The notes: generated by a model not told the origin, from the letters alone. Counted from the first letter of the stretch, positions 7,877 to 15,657 are shown. The stretch: DNA of 59,640 nt from Cryobacterium sp. (GCA_019638935.1 JAHBSW010000011.1:1-59640); one strand, 5' to 3'. Numbers and translations: made by a program.

Positions 7877-8362
7877 ATGGACGAAATTGAGGTCGTGGCC
7901 CTAGTGACGGAGGGCGGCGTTTACATCATCGAAGAGAACCGATGGCTCAAAACCACGGCCTTCCGGCGAGGCAATGTTGTTGCAGGCGTGGGCGGCTGGG
8001 AGACCATCACCCGGCTAGTACGCGCGCCAATCGGCGCGAAGGAATGGATGCCCACCACGCCGGAGGCGATTGAACCAGGGGACGTCGTCGGCATTACCAG
8101 CAGGAGCTACACGGCCACCACGAGCGAAGTCGCGACCGTCGTTCACGGGCACGACCTCCGCATCACGAAAGCGTCAGAGATACCGAAGGACTCTACGGTC
8201 TTGGCGATTACGCACACTCAGGCATTTCTCCTCGGCGGAGAAAGAGACGTCGAACTGCTAGAGCGCGGGTTCACGGCCGAAATTGACATGCTCCCGCTGG
8301 AAGCCAGCGGACAGGTGGGGGTCCTGACTGTCCAGTCGAGTTCGACTTTGAACCGGGGCTGA
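7877..8362 (+). CDS. Hypothetical protein, 161 aa
   Basis: Not recognised. Predominantly beta-strand by eye (VVALVTEGGVYIIEENRWL, GDVVGITSRSYTATTSEVATV, VLAITHTQAFLLGGERDVELLERG). It begins at ATG 7877, 52 bases after the HA-domain gene. Immediately after its TGA (8360-8362) the same frame stays open for 54 more codons to 8527, so the present protein may be a shortened form of a 216-residue ancestor. Confidence 0.45.
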   Translation: MDEIEVVALVTEGGVYIIEENRWLKTTAFRRGNVVAGVGGWETITRLVRAPIGAKEWMPTTPEAIEPGDVVGITSRSYTATTSEVATVVHGHDLRITKASEIPKDSTVLAITHTQAFLLGGERDVELLERGFTAEIDMLPLEASGQVGVLTVQSSSTLNRG

Positions 8363-8527
8363 CGCTTTTCACTAAGTACCCGGCCGGTCACCATCACCGA
8401 CGGCACCGTAGTTGCGATGTCAAGTGACCCCGGAACCTTTGAGCACATTGCTGTGTCGCACGGATTTGAAACCCCCGCCAACGTGACCATCGCTGGCGGC
8501 GTTGTGAACGGGGTGGACTACAACTGA
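8363..8527 (+). pseudogene. In-frame open continuation after the stop of the 7877 gene
   Basis: Directly after TGA at 8360-8362 the same frame reads RFSLSTRPVTITDGT and on to GGVVNGVDYN before TGA at 8525-8527. The translation has a protein-like beta-rich pattern with no start codon of its own near its beginning (first ATG at 8417). Either a premature stop shortened a longer gene, or this is chance; I favour decay. Confidence 0.3.
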
Positions 8528-8558
8528 AAGTCCAGCTTGGCCGGGTAGCTCTCCGAAA

Positions 8559-8969
8559 TTACGGCGGCGGTGGGTGGGAGAGGCTGTTCTCATCAGGATC
8601 GGCAGTGGTGGAGCTAGGCCGTTTGTCGATGCGGTCCAATAAGTTGATTGTGGTGACAAACAAGCCGAATATCCAGTCGAGGAACTCGATCTCATAGTCG
8701 CGTTTTTGGGCTGCGTCTCGATGGCGAACGGCGTACTGGTTCGCGATCTGGAACAGGCTGCTCTCGTCCTTGGTGAGCAGGTGTTTTTTGAGGTCGCTGC
8801 GCCGGTTTTCTAGCTCACCTGCCAGGAGTGCGAGTGCGGCTAGCTTGTGAGGCCGGTTCGCGCCTCGTGCGCGGTAGTCACGAATTGCGTGGGCGACTTC
8901 GTCGTTGGGTACTGGTAGCGCCGATTGTTGCTGAGTTGCGTATTCAGCGGCTTCCGACTCTTCGCCCAA
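8559..8969 (-). CDS. Hypothetical protein, about 136 aa
   Basis: Not recognised. The middle is helical and charged (LAALALLAGELENRRSDLKK), followed by a hydrophobic stretch IEFLDWIFGLFVTTINLL that could be a single membrane span or buried helix, and a Pro-rich end. The apparent start at 8969 is TTG without a visible ribosome-binding site, so the N-terminus is uncertain. It is divergent from cmtR and is the last gene of the element's left module. Confidence 0.4.
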   Translation of the reverse strand: MGEESEAAEYATQQQSALPVPNDEVAHAIRDYRARGANRPHKLAALALLAGELENRRSDLKKHLLTKDESSLFQIANQYAVRHRDAAQKRDYEIEFLDWIFGLFVTTINLLDRIDKRPSSTTADPDENSLSHPPPP

Positions 8970-9014
8970 TGAATGGAGGGGTACCGATCACCAATTATTG
9001 ATCAGCGCTTGCTG

Positions 9015-9028
9015 TATAGTTCAGTACA
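9015..9028 (+). promoter_or_regulatory. cmtR promoter, probably leaderless
   Basis: TATAGT at 9015-9020 lies seven bases before the ATG at 9028 and no Shine-Dalgarno sequence is present, so transcription probably starts at or next to the start codon, as is common in actinobacteria. The surrounding dyad-like sequence ATTGATCAGCGCTTGC could hold the repressor site. Confidence 0.5.
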
Positions 9029-9387
9029 TGCTGACTATTGCTTCACGCCTCGATGTCATGAACCGGCTCGGCCGGGCCATGGCGGACCCGACGCGCTCCC
9101 GGATCCTGATGTCGCTGCTCGGTGGACCGAGCTACCCGGCTGTGCTCTCACGCGAGCTGGAGTTGACGCGCTCGAACGTGTCGAACCACCTGACTTGCCT
9201 GCGTGACTGCGGGATCGTCGTCGCCGAGCCCGAGGGCCGGCAGACGCGCTACGAGATCGCCGACCCGCATCTTGCGGCTGCGCTCGTCGCGCTCGTGGAC
9301 GTGACGCTGGCGGTCGATGAGCACGCGCCGTGTGTCAACTCGTCGTGCACGGTGCCTGGCTGCTGTGGATCTGGGGCGGACGCGTGA
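9028..9387 (+). CDS. cmtR: CmtR-type ArsR/SmtB repressor, Cd(II)/Pb(II) sensor
   Basis: A winged-helix metalloregulator that releases DNA on binding cadmium or lead. With ATG 9028 as start, the protein places Cys at positions 57 and 61 (NHLTCLRDCG) and 102 (EHAPCVN), the numbering of the three metal ligands known in Mycobacterium tuberculosis CmtR. The HTH is LTRSNVSNHLTCL, and GRQTRYEIADPHLA forms the wing and start of the last helix. The tail has further Cys (NSSCTVPGCCGSG). The stop overlaps the GTG of the downstream ATPase, so the sensor is co-transcribed with its target. Confidence 0.92.
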   Translation: MLTIASRLDVMNRLGRAMADPTRSRILMSLLGGPSYPAVLSRELELTRSNVSNHLTCLRDCGIVVAEPEGRQTRYEIADPHLAAALVALVDVTLAVDEHAPCVNSSCTVPGCCGSGADA

Positions 9388-11300
9388 GCGCGGCCTGCGG
9401 CTGCGAGCACGAGCCTGAAACCGCGTCGGGCGAAGAACATGAAAAGGTGGAGCGGCCCTGGTGGAGGGACCGCGGGATCATGGTGCCGGTCTTCTCCGGC
9501 GTGGCGTTCCTGACCGGTCTGGTCCTCGAATGGTCCGGCCTCGAGATCCCGGCGCTGGTGCTGTTCTGGATCGGCCTGCTGCTGGGCGCGTCGACGTTCA
9601 CGCCCGGTGCGATCCGGAAGCTGTTCAAGGGCAAGCTCGGGATCGGGCTGCTGATGACGATCAGCGCGATCGGCGCGGTCATCCTCGGCTACGTCGAGGA
9701 GGCCGCAGCTCTGGCGTTCCTGTACTCGATCGCTGAGGCGCTCGAGGACAAGGCGATGGACCGCGCCCGGGGCGGGCTTCGGGCGCTGCTGAAGCTCGTG
9801 CCGGAGACCGCGACCGTGCTGCAGGGCGGCGTCTCCGTGCAGGTGCCGGCGAGAGAGCTGACGGTCGGCCAGGTCATGGTCGTCCGCCCGGGCGAGCGGA
9901 TCGCAACCGACGGGATCGTCCGAGCGGGGCGCTCCAGCCTGGACACCTCGGCGATCACCGGAGAGTCAATCCCCGTCGAGGTGGAGTCCGGCGATGCGGT
10001 GTCCGCGGGTGCGATCAACAGCGCCGGTGTCCTGGAGGTTGAGACGACGGCTGCGGGCACGGACAACTCGCTCACCGCGATCGTTGAGCTGGTCGAGAAA
10101 GCGCAGACTGAGAAGGGCGAGCGTGCTCGTCTGGCGGACCGGATCGCCCGCCCGCTCGTACCCGGCGTTCTGATCCTCGCGGCGCTGGTTGCGTTGATCG
10201 GGTCGCTGCTGGGGGATCCGGAGGTGTGGATCACCCGTGCACTCGTCGTGCTGGTCGCCGCCTCCCCGTGTGCGCTGGCGATCTCGGTGCCGCTGACGGT
10301 CGTCGCCGCGATCGGCGCGGCGAGCAAGTTCGGCGTGATCATCAAGTCCGGTGCCGTCTTCGAGCGCTTCGGCACGGTCCGCCACGTTGCCGTCGACAAG
10401 ACCGGCACCCTCACCCGCAACGAACCTGCGGTCACCGCTGTACTCACCGCGAACGGCGTAACCGAGACGCAGGCGCTGGCCTGGGCGGCCGCGCTGGAGC
10501 AGCACAGCACGCATCCCCTCGCCGCCGCGATCACGTCCGCCGCCCCAGGTGTTCCCGCGGCCGCGGACGTGACCGAGCAGGCCGGGCACGGCATCGACGG
10601 CACTGTCGACGGGTCGAGGATCACCGTCGGTAGCCCCCGCTGGCTCGACGCCGGCGAGCTTGGAAACCAGGTCACCACCCTGGAGGAGCAGGGCATGACC
10701 GTCGTGATCGTGCACCGTGACGGAGTGCCGGTCGCTGCGATCGGCGTCCGCGACGAGCTGCGTCCCGAGGTCCCTGAAGTCGTCCGTACGCTCGCAGATC
10801 AGGGTATCGGCGTGACGATGCTCACCGGGGACAACGCCCGGACGGCTCGTGCGCTGGCCGCGCAGGCGGGGATCGGCGACGTGCGTGCGGAGCTGCGCCC
10901 GGAGGACAAGGCGACCGCGATCGGCGAGCTGTCGAAGGCGGGATCGGTCGCGATGATCGGCGACGGCATTAACGACGCCCCGGCCCTCGCGGCCGCAGAC
11001 ATCGGTATCGCGATGGGAGCGACCGGCTCCGACGCAGCGATCGAGTCCGCCGATGTCGCGTTCACCGGCCACGACCTGCGCCTCATCCCGCGGGCGTTCG
11101 ACCACGCCCGGCGGGGCCGGCGGATCATCAACCAGAACATCATCCTGTCGCTGCTGATCATCACCGCACTGCTCCCGCTCGCGCTCTTCGGCGTGCTGGG
11201 GCTCGCGGCTGTCGTCCTGGTCCACGAGGTTGCGGAGGTCATCGTGATCCTCAACGGCCTGCGCGCCGCACGCACCCGCACGCCACGGTTGGAGAGCTGA
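9384..11300 (+). CDS. P1B-type heavy-metal ATPase (Cd/Pb/Zn/Co class), SPC motif
   Basis: An inner-membrane metal exporter driven by ATP. From the GTG at 9384 (overlapping cmtR's stop) the protein is about 638 aa. Visible motifs: actuator TGES (SAITGESIPVEVE), phosphorylation site DKTGTLT, N-domain HP (EQHSTHPLA), hinge GDGINDAPAL. The membrane metal motif is SPC (VAASPCALAI), not CPC, and the last span contains VLVHEVAEVIVILNGL; SPC with HE is the pattern of the P1B-4 subgroup. The N-terminus has only a small CGCEHE metal-binding tract and no HMA domain. CmtR control points to Cd/Pb as inducers; actual substrate is uncertain. Confidence 0.9.
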   Translation: MSAACGCEHEPETASGEEHEKVERPWWRDRGIMVPVFSGVAFLTGLVLEWSGLEIPALVLFWIGLLLGASTFTPGAIRKLFKGKLGIGLLMTISAIGAVILGYVEEAAALAFLYSIAEALEDKAMDRARGGLRALLKLVPETATVLQGGVSVQVPARELTVGQVMVVRPGERIATDGIVRAGRSSLDTSAITGESIPVEVESGDAVSAGAINSAGVLEVETTAAGTDNSLTAIVELVEKAQTEKGERARLADRIARPLVPGVLILAALVALIGSLLGDPEVWITRALVVLVAASPCALAISVPLTVVAAIGAASKFGVIIKSGAVFERFGTVRHVAVDKTGTLTRNEPAVTAVLTANGVTETQALAWAAALEQHSTHPLAAAITSAAPGVPAAADVTEQAGHGIDGTVDGSRITVGSPRWLDAGELGNQVTTLEEQGMTVVIVHRDGVPVAAIGVRDELRPEVPEVVRTLADQGIGVTMLTGDNARTARALAAQAGIGDVRAELRPEDKATAIGELSKAGSVAMIGDGINDAPALAAADIGIAMGATGSDAAIESADVAFTGHDLRLIPRAFDHARRGRRIINQNIILSLLIITALLPLALFGVLGLAAVVLVHEVAEVIVILNGLRAARTRTPRLES

Positions 11301-11908
11301 TGCTCGCGACCATCGGGTCGGCGATCGGCCTGTTCGCGGCGACCAACATCGACGACATCGTCGTGCTCACCGTGCTGTTCCTCGCCTCCAGTCGAGGGAA
11401 ACCCCGGCCGTGGCAGATCGTCGCGGGCCAGTACCTCGGGTTCATCACCCTCGTCGTCATCAGCGTGGTCGCCGCGCTCGGTCTCACGATCGTTCCGGAC
11501 GAATGGGTCGGTTTCCTGGGTCTGATCCCGCTCGGCATCGGCATCTGGACGCTCATTCGCTGGCTACGCCGCAACGGCGATGACGAGGACGACGACTCCA
11601 AGATCACCGCGGTCGGACTGTGGGGTGTTGCAGGTATCACGATCGCCAACGGGGCGGACAACATCTCCCTCTACACGCCAATCTTCCGCACGAGCGCCCC
11701 CGGCGACGTCGCGATCATGATCGTCGTGTTCCTCATCCTCGTCGCGGTCTGGTGCGCGGCCGGTCGGCTGATTGGAACTCACAAGGCCGTTACCGAGACC
11801 CTCGAGCGCGTGGAGCATTGGCTCGTCCCGGTCGTGTTCATCGGTCTGGGCCTGTTCATCCTGATCGAGTCCGGCGTCATCGTCCGCCTCTTCGAGGTCC
11901 TCGCATGA
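11300..11908 (+). CDS. cadD: CadD-family cadmium resistance transporter
   Basis: A small integral membrane protein of the CadD family, linked to cadmium resistance in Gram-positive bacteria. The N-terminal signature SAIGLFAATNIDDIVVLTVLF, with the conserved NIDD in the first span, is typical, as is the later NGADNISLYTPIF repeat of the motif. Five to six spans are visible, with a charged central loop (RRNGDDEDDDSK). ATG at 11300 overlaps the ATPase stop, and the TGA overlaps the ATG of lspA, so the four genes are tightly coupled. Confidence 0.85.
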   Translation: MLATIGSAIGLFAATNIDDIVVLTVLFLASSRGKPRPWQIVAGQYLGFITLVVISVVAALGLTIVPDEWVGFLGLIPLGIGIWTLIRWLRRNGDDEDDDSKITAVGLWGVAGITIANGADNISLYTPIFRTSAPGDVAIMIVVFLILVAVWCAAGRLIGTHKAVTETLERVEHWLVPVVFIGLGLFILIESGVIVRLFEVLA

Positions 11909-12429
11909 CCCCGGCCGCGAACACCGAGGTCCAGCCGACGTCGGGAGCGCAGCCGCAGAGGGGTCGTCGGCGGCTCACTGCCTGGGCGCTCCTGATCGCC
12001 GTGGTCGTCGTCCTGGTCGATCAGGGGACGAAGGCATGGGCCGAGGCCACCCTGTCGGAGCACGAGCGCATCCCGCTGATCGGCGACCTGCTGGGCCTGC
12101 AGCTCGCGTATAACCCCGGAGCGGCGTTCTCCTTCGGCGAGGGCTCCACCTGGGTATTCGCTTTCATCGCCGTCGCGGCCACGGTCACCGCGATCGTGTT
12201 CGCGTTCCGGGTCCGACGCCCTGGGTGGGCGATCGTGATCGGAGCGCTCGGCGGTGCTGCCGCGTCACATGCCGGCGACCGGCTGTTCCGCCAACCAGGA
12301 TTCGCGCAGGGGCACGTCGTGGACTTCCTCGCCTACGGCAATTGGTTCATCGGGAACGTTGCCGACATCGTGATCGTCACCGCCGCGATCGCCGGAGCGC
12401 TCCTGATGCTCCGCGGCACCGAGAACTGA
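11905..12429 (+). CDS. lspA: Lipoprotein signal peptidase (LspA), element-borne copy
   Basis: An aspartic peptidase of the membrane that removes signal peptides from diacylglyceryl-modified prolipoproteins. Family landmarks: DQGTKAWAE in span 1, NPGAAFSFGEG, then GHVVDFLAYGNW and FIGNVADIVIV, which carry the two catalytic Asp (VVDF and VAD). Four spans, 174 aa, normal length. ATG at 11905 overlaps the cadD stop by four bases. lspA copies are known companions of Cd/Pb resistance genes; the reason is not established, and the cell should have another copy elsewhere. Confidence 0.9.
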   Translation: MTPAANTEVQPTSGAQPQRGRRRLTAWALLIAVVVVLVDQGTKAWAEATLSEHERIPLIGDLLGLQLAYNPGAAFSFGEGSTWVFAFIAVAATVTAIVFAFRVRRPGWAIVIGALGGAAASHAGDRLFRQPGFAQGHVVDFLAYGNWFIGNVADIVIVTAAIAGALLMLRGTEN

Positions 12430-12440
12430 GAGGACCAACC

Positions 12441-12758
12441 ATGGAGATCACCCTGCAGTACTTCGACGGCTGCCCGAACTGGGAAGTACTCGACCGCCGG
12501 CTTGCTGAGCTGCTCGACGGTCGATCAGATATCCGCGTCACACGACAGTTGGTCGAGACCGCCGAGGACGCCGAGCGCCTCGGATTCCGCGGGTCACCGA
12601 CCGTCCTCGTCGACGGCGTCGATCCCTTCGCCGACGAGCACACGTCGGTCGGGCTCGCCTGCCGGGTGTTCCGTACCCCTGCCGGGCTGGGAGGCTCTCC
12701 GACCGTCGAGCAACTGCGCGAAGCGATTTCCGGCCCGGCTCTGACGGGTGATGCTTGA
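12441..12758 (+). CDS. Thioredoxin-like small protein, 105 aa
   Basis: Related to the small thioredoxin-fold proteins often found in mercury or cadmium operons. It starts MEITLQYFDGCPNWEVLD, with one Cys where thioredoxins have CxxC, and contains GFRGSPTVLVDGVDPF with the cis-Pro SP-T motif of the fold. A second Cys occurs in VGLACRVF. ATG at 12441 has GAGAGGA upstream, 11 bases after lspA. Probable cytoplasmic role in thiol or metal handling is inferred from context. Last gene of the cadmium operon. Confidence 0.75.
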   Translation: MEITLQYFDGCPNWEVLDRRLAELLDGRSDIRVTRQLVETAEDAERLGFRGSPTVLVDGVDPFADEHTSVGLACRVFRTPAGLGGSPTVEQLREAISGPALTGDA

Positions 12759-13232
12759 TCAGGGGTGGGTGGAGCGGAGAGCCGGGTAATCGGACCACTC
12801 GCCACCGGCGAGACGCGACCATGAGGCAGCGGATGCCGTCGTGATGCCGAGGAGATCCGAGACGATCCGGGGATGCAGTTGCCGGGTGAGCTCGATGAGC
12901 GCTGTCGTGCGGGCACTCCCGGCAAGCAGGCCTTCGGCGCGAAGGCGACGGCTGAGCGGCCCCGGGGTGAGGTGACGGCCCGGGTTCCGGCCGGGGAACA
13001 ACCACCCTTCAGGATGGCCCTTTGTGGCATCGACGAGCTCGACGATGGCGTCGCCGAGGATTGCGGGGACCTCGATCGGCTCGGCCCCGACGGTGAGCGT
13101 CACGGGCCGCGAGCTCGTGTCGACCTGTGCCCGGGTGATCGTGACGATGCGGGTCAGCTGGATCCCGTAGAGCAGCACGAGGAGACCCGCGACCCGGGTC
13201 TTCGGGTCCATGTCGGCATGGGTCTGCTGCAT
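12759..13232 (-). pseudogene. C-terminal fragment of a XerD-like recombinase homologue
   Basis: The frame resembles the C-terminal half of proteins commonly annotated as recombinase XerD in actinobacteria: AGLLVLLYGIQLTRIVTITR, EGWLFPGRNPGRHLTPGPLSRRL, SARTTALIELTRQLHP and ASWSRLAGGEWSDYPALR. The N-terminal DNA-binding half is missing. The apparent first residues (MQQTH) are encoded by the end of the adjacent IS3 element, so the gene was cut at 13219-13220. It shares the RTT block seen in the other two recombinase-like proteins of the window. Opposes the cadmium operon, whose stop is directly adjacent. Confidence 0.65.
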
Positions 13233-13288
13233 GGATAGGTGACATCTGACATGGCTTGCCCGAGGGGTGGGCCTGGAAGGATGCCATC

Positions 13289-13606
13289 GTGCCTAAGCCT
13301 TATCCGAAAGAGTTCCGCGATGACGTCGTGCGCGTCGCGGAGAATCGCGAACCGGGAGTTACGGTCGAGCAGATCGCGAACGATTTCGGGGTTCACCCGA
13401 TGACGCTCACGAAGTGGCTCGCCCGCTCCCGCGCTGCCCGGCAGGCTGCCGAGTCGGGGTCGCTGTCTCCGGGCGATCGTGATGCCGAGTTGCGGGAGCT
13501 GCGTCAGCGTAATCGGCTGCTTGAGCAGGAGGTCGAGGTGCTCCGCCGCGCGGCGGCGTATTTGGGGCAGGCCCACCTGCCGGGAAAAGGTTCTACCCGC
13601 TCGTGA
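13289..13606 (+). CDS. IS3-family transposase OrfA
   Basis: DNA-binding component of the transposase. HTH region YPKEFRDDVVRVAENREPGV with TVEQIANDFGVHPMTLTKWL, then a leucine-zipper-like coiled coil ELRELRQRNRLLEQEVEVLRR. The chosen start is GTG at 13289 (VPKPYPKEF). The end overlaps orfB's GTG by four bases; the OrfAB fusion would need a frameshift in or before this overlap. Confidence 0.9.
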   Translation: MPKPYPKEFRDDVVRVAENREPGVTVEQIANDFGVHPMTLTKWLARSRAARQAAESGSLSPGDRDAELRELRQRNRLLEQEVEVLRRAAAYLGQAHLPGKGSTRS

Positions 13607-14490
13607 CAGAGCTCGCCGCTGACGGGATACCCGTGACGGTGACGTGCCGGGTTCTCAAGCTCTCCCGCCAGCCCTACTACCGATGGCTGAAAAAGCCGAT
13701 CACGAACGCTGATCGGGTGGAGGCGTATCGCGCGAACGCGCTGTTCGATGCTCACCAGGATGACGCGGAATTCGGGCATCGGCTGCTGGCCGACGAAGCT
13801 CGCGACGCCGGAGAGTCGATGGCTGATCGGACGGCGTGGCGGATCTGCCGCGACAACGGCTGGTGGAGCGCGTTCGGAAAGAAGCGCGGCAGGAACGGCA
13901 AGAAGGCAGGCCCGCCAGTCCACGACGACCTCTGCGCGGTCGTGGACGAGACCGGGCGCATCCGGCATGAGTTCACCGCCGATGGCCCGAACCGGCTCTG
14001 GCTGACCGACACTACCGAACATCGAACCGGGGAAGGCAAGCTCTACCTCTGCGCCGTGAAAGACGTGTTCGGCAACAAGATCGTCGGCTACTCGATCGAC
14101 TCGCGGATGAAGTCGAGCCTGGCCGTTCGAGCGCTGGAGAACTCCGCTCAGATGCGCGGCGACGTCGCCGGCTGCGTGATCCACAGCGACCGAGGCAGCC
14201 AATTTCGAAGCCGGAAATTCCTCAGAGCGATCAGCCGTCACCGCATGGTCGGATCGATGGGCAGAGTCGGCGCTGCCGGAGACAACGCCGCGATGGAATC
14301 GTTCTTCTCGCTGTTGCAGAAGAACGTCCTCAATCGCCGCTCCTGGGGCACCCGCGACGAGCTGCGCATCGCGATCGTCACCTGGATCGAACGCACCTAC
14401 AACCGGCGACGCCGGCAAGCCGCTCTGGGCCGATTGACCCCGGTCGAGTTCGAGGCCATCATGAACACGCCAGCCGCACTGGCTGCGTGA
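13603..14490 (+). CDS. IS3-family transposase OrfB (DDE integrase core)
   Basis: Catalytic component. D136 (LWLTDTTEH), D196 (IHSDRGSQF) and E232 (NAAMESFFS) form the triad, with exactly 35 residues between the second Asp and Glu, the classical D-D(35)-E spacing. The N-terminal region (PVTVTCRVLKLSRQPYYRWL) matches the HTH_21-like segment of OrfB. Complete at 295 aa, so the element may be active. Confidence 0.92.
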   Translation: MTELAADGIPVTVTCRVLKLSRQPYYRWLKKPITNADRVEAYRANALFDAHQDDAEFGHRLLADEARDAGESMADRTAWRICRDNGWWSAFGKKRGRNGKKAGPPVHDDLCAVVDETGRIRHEFTADGPNRLWLTDTTEHRTGEGKLYLCAVKDVFGNKIVGYSIDSRMKSSLAVRALENSAQMRGDVAGCVIHSDRGSQFRSRKFLRAISRHRMVGSMGRVGAAGDNAAMESFFSLLQKNVLNRRSWGTRDELRIAIVTWIERTYNRRRRQAALGRLTPVEFEAIMNTPAALAA

Positions 14491-14523
14491 CTAAACCGTG
14501 TTACCTATCCGTGCAGCAGACCC

Positions 14524-14629
14524 TAACGTCACACTTACTACCCAACTCCGCTTGCAAGTTGCGCGCAACCTCGTGACCTTCGGACGACGAACCAATGAAA
14601 ACGCGGGCCAACGAACCCATCTCGGTCAT
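14524..14629 (-). pseudogene. N-terminal remnant of a TIR-like nucleotide-binding effector
   Basis: From ATG at 14629 the frame reads MTEMGSLARVFIGSSSEG, then HEVARNLQAEL. VFIGSSSEG is the hallmark start of the predicted nucleotide-binding TIR-like domain (PF10137; CAP12-type), found in CBASS and other anti-phage effectors, where it acts on NAD. The gene is broken after about 34 codons: the codon GTT is followed directly by the IS3 inverted repeat, which supplies a stop. No partner cyclase is visible. The family call rests on one short but distinctive motif. Confidence 0.55.
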
Positions 14630-14729
14630 GACGTAAACCCTACCTTCGGGAGCGTGCGTATCGATTGGCACGCGAGGTCTTGAGCTAAAAGTACGCTGGA
14701 GTTCCGGCCGTCTTCCTCTGCTTTGCTGA

Positions 14730-15137
14730 CTATGCAAGCGTGGCGAGGAGTTTTGCGCACGCCTCCTCGCAGCGTCGACACGCCTCGGCGCACACGCGGC
14801 AGTGGTCGTGCATCTCAGCGTGTCGGTCGCACTCAGCGGCGCAGGTGTTACACGCAGCGCGGCACGCCTCCAAGACGGTGCGGGTCATCGCCGCGTCATG
14901 CCCCGATACGCGCGACAGGATGTTTGCGGTGGCGAAGCAGATGTCTGAGCAGTCGAGGTTCGTTCGGATGCAGTCAGTGAGATCGGCAACTATATCCTCG
15001 CTGAGGCAGGCGTCTGCGCAGGCGGTGCATGCTTGAGCGCATTCAAGGCATGCGTCGATACAGGCCGCGAGCTTGGCTTTGTCGATGTCACTCAGGTCGC
15101 TCGGATGCGTGTCGAGCATTTCTGTGGTGTCGGTCAT
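14730..15137 (-). CDS. Csp-type four-helix-bundle copper storage protein
   Basis: A Cys-lined four-helix bundle that stores many Cu(I) ions. Repeated CxxxC pairs run along the helices: ACIDACLECAQACTACADAC, DCIRTNLDCSDICFA, EACRAACNTCAAECDRH, HCRVCAEACRRCEEACAKLL. 135 aa is the usual length. No Tat or Sec signal is visible (starts MTDTTEMLDTHPSD), which fits the cytosolic Csp3 type. GGAAGAAGGGACG lies upstream of the ATG at 15137. Its position at the left edge of the copper genes supports the role. Confidence 0.9.
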   Translation of the reverse strand: MTDTTEMLDTHPSDLSDIDKAKLAACIDACLECAQACTACADACLSEDIVADLTDCIRTNLDCSDICFATANILSRVSGHDAAMTRTVLEACRAACNTCAAECDRHAEMHDHCRVCAEACRRCEEACAKLLATLA

Positions 15138-15349
15138 GATGGCGTCCCTTCTTCCGCGATAATCGACGGCCGACCAGAAAGCTGTCGGCCTAGTGGGCGA
15201 CGTTACGCCTTGTGTCGATGGCAGGAGTCAATTCCCAGTGGCTTTGGGGCGTTCTCCTGCATCACTCGAAGCTCAGGGTGCCGGACGCTGTTGTTTCTGC
15301 ATGCACCGCACACTCAGTGTCCTTGTGCTGTGGCGAGTGATCGGTCCCG

Positions 15350-15601
15350 TTATGGGTTCTTGCCGAGCACCTGAACCTGCTCACGGTACTGGTCGGCCGT
15401 GAGTTCCCCCGTGGCGAATCGCTCGTCCAGGATCTGACGGGCTCGGCTCGGGCCGACTGTCGTTCCAGCTGTGCCGGGAGTTCCACCCTGACTGCCGCTG
15501 AGCATGCGCACCAGCAGCACGATGAGCAGTACGATTCCGACCAGGAGCAGCAGTCCAATTAGCCACCACCAGCCCATGCCCCAACTGTCTCCCCACATCA
15601 T
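15350..15601 (-). CDS. SHOCT-domain membrane protein, 83 aa
   Basis: One N-terminal membrane span (WWWLIGLLLLVGIVLLIVLL) preceded by Met/Trp/Gly-rich MMWGDSWGMGWWW, then a linker and a C-terminal SHOCT domain (ARQILDERFATGELTADQY). ATG at 15601 is preferred because GGAAGGAG lies six bases upstream. SHOCT proteins of this kind often sit in copper loci; the Met-rich N-terminus could contact Cu(I), an inference. A CsoR-type box at 15641-15657 lies just upstream. Confidence 0.75.
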   Translation of the reverse strand: MMWGDSWGMGWWWLIGLLLLVGIVLLIVLLVRMLSGSQGGTPGTAGTTVGPSRARQILDERFATGELTADQYREQVQVLGKNP

Positions 15602-15640
15602 GGCAACTCCTTCCGCGGGCGCCAACCCCGCGCCCCGCTC

Positions 15641-15657
15641 ATACCCCTAAAGGGTAT
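15641..15657. promoter_or_regulatory. CsoR-type operator 1
   Basis: ATACCC-CTAAA-GGGTAT, a perfect 6-bp dyad around five bases, the known type of CsoR binding site. It lies between the divergent SHOCT gene (start 15601) and the rightward gene at 15730, so it could control both. The same box occurs at 22715 and 28419. Confidence 0.8.

Larger units (their letters stand above)
13220..14523 (+). mobile_element. IS3-family insertion sequence, about 1.3 kb
   Basis: Contains overlapping orfA and orfB and is bounded by imperfect inverted repeats: GGGTCTGCTGCATGGATAGG (13220-13239, continuing TGACA) and the reverse complement of 14498-14523, GGGTCTGCTGCACGGATAGG continuing TAACA. The left neighbour is a broken XerD-like gene and the right neighbour a broken TIR-like gene. 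No target duplication is visible (CAT left, TAA right), so the flanks were probably not contiguous before; an IS-mediated deletion is the simplest inference. Confidence 0.85.

Noticed and set aside
9966-11225. 419-codon minus-strand frame inside the ATPase gene
   Set aside because: Antisense of a clearly identified P-type ATPase; composition is Arg/Asp-rich as expected for a GC-rich shadow.
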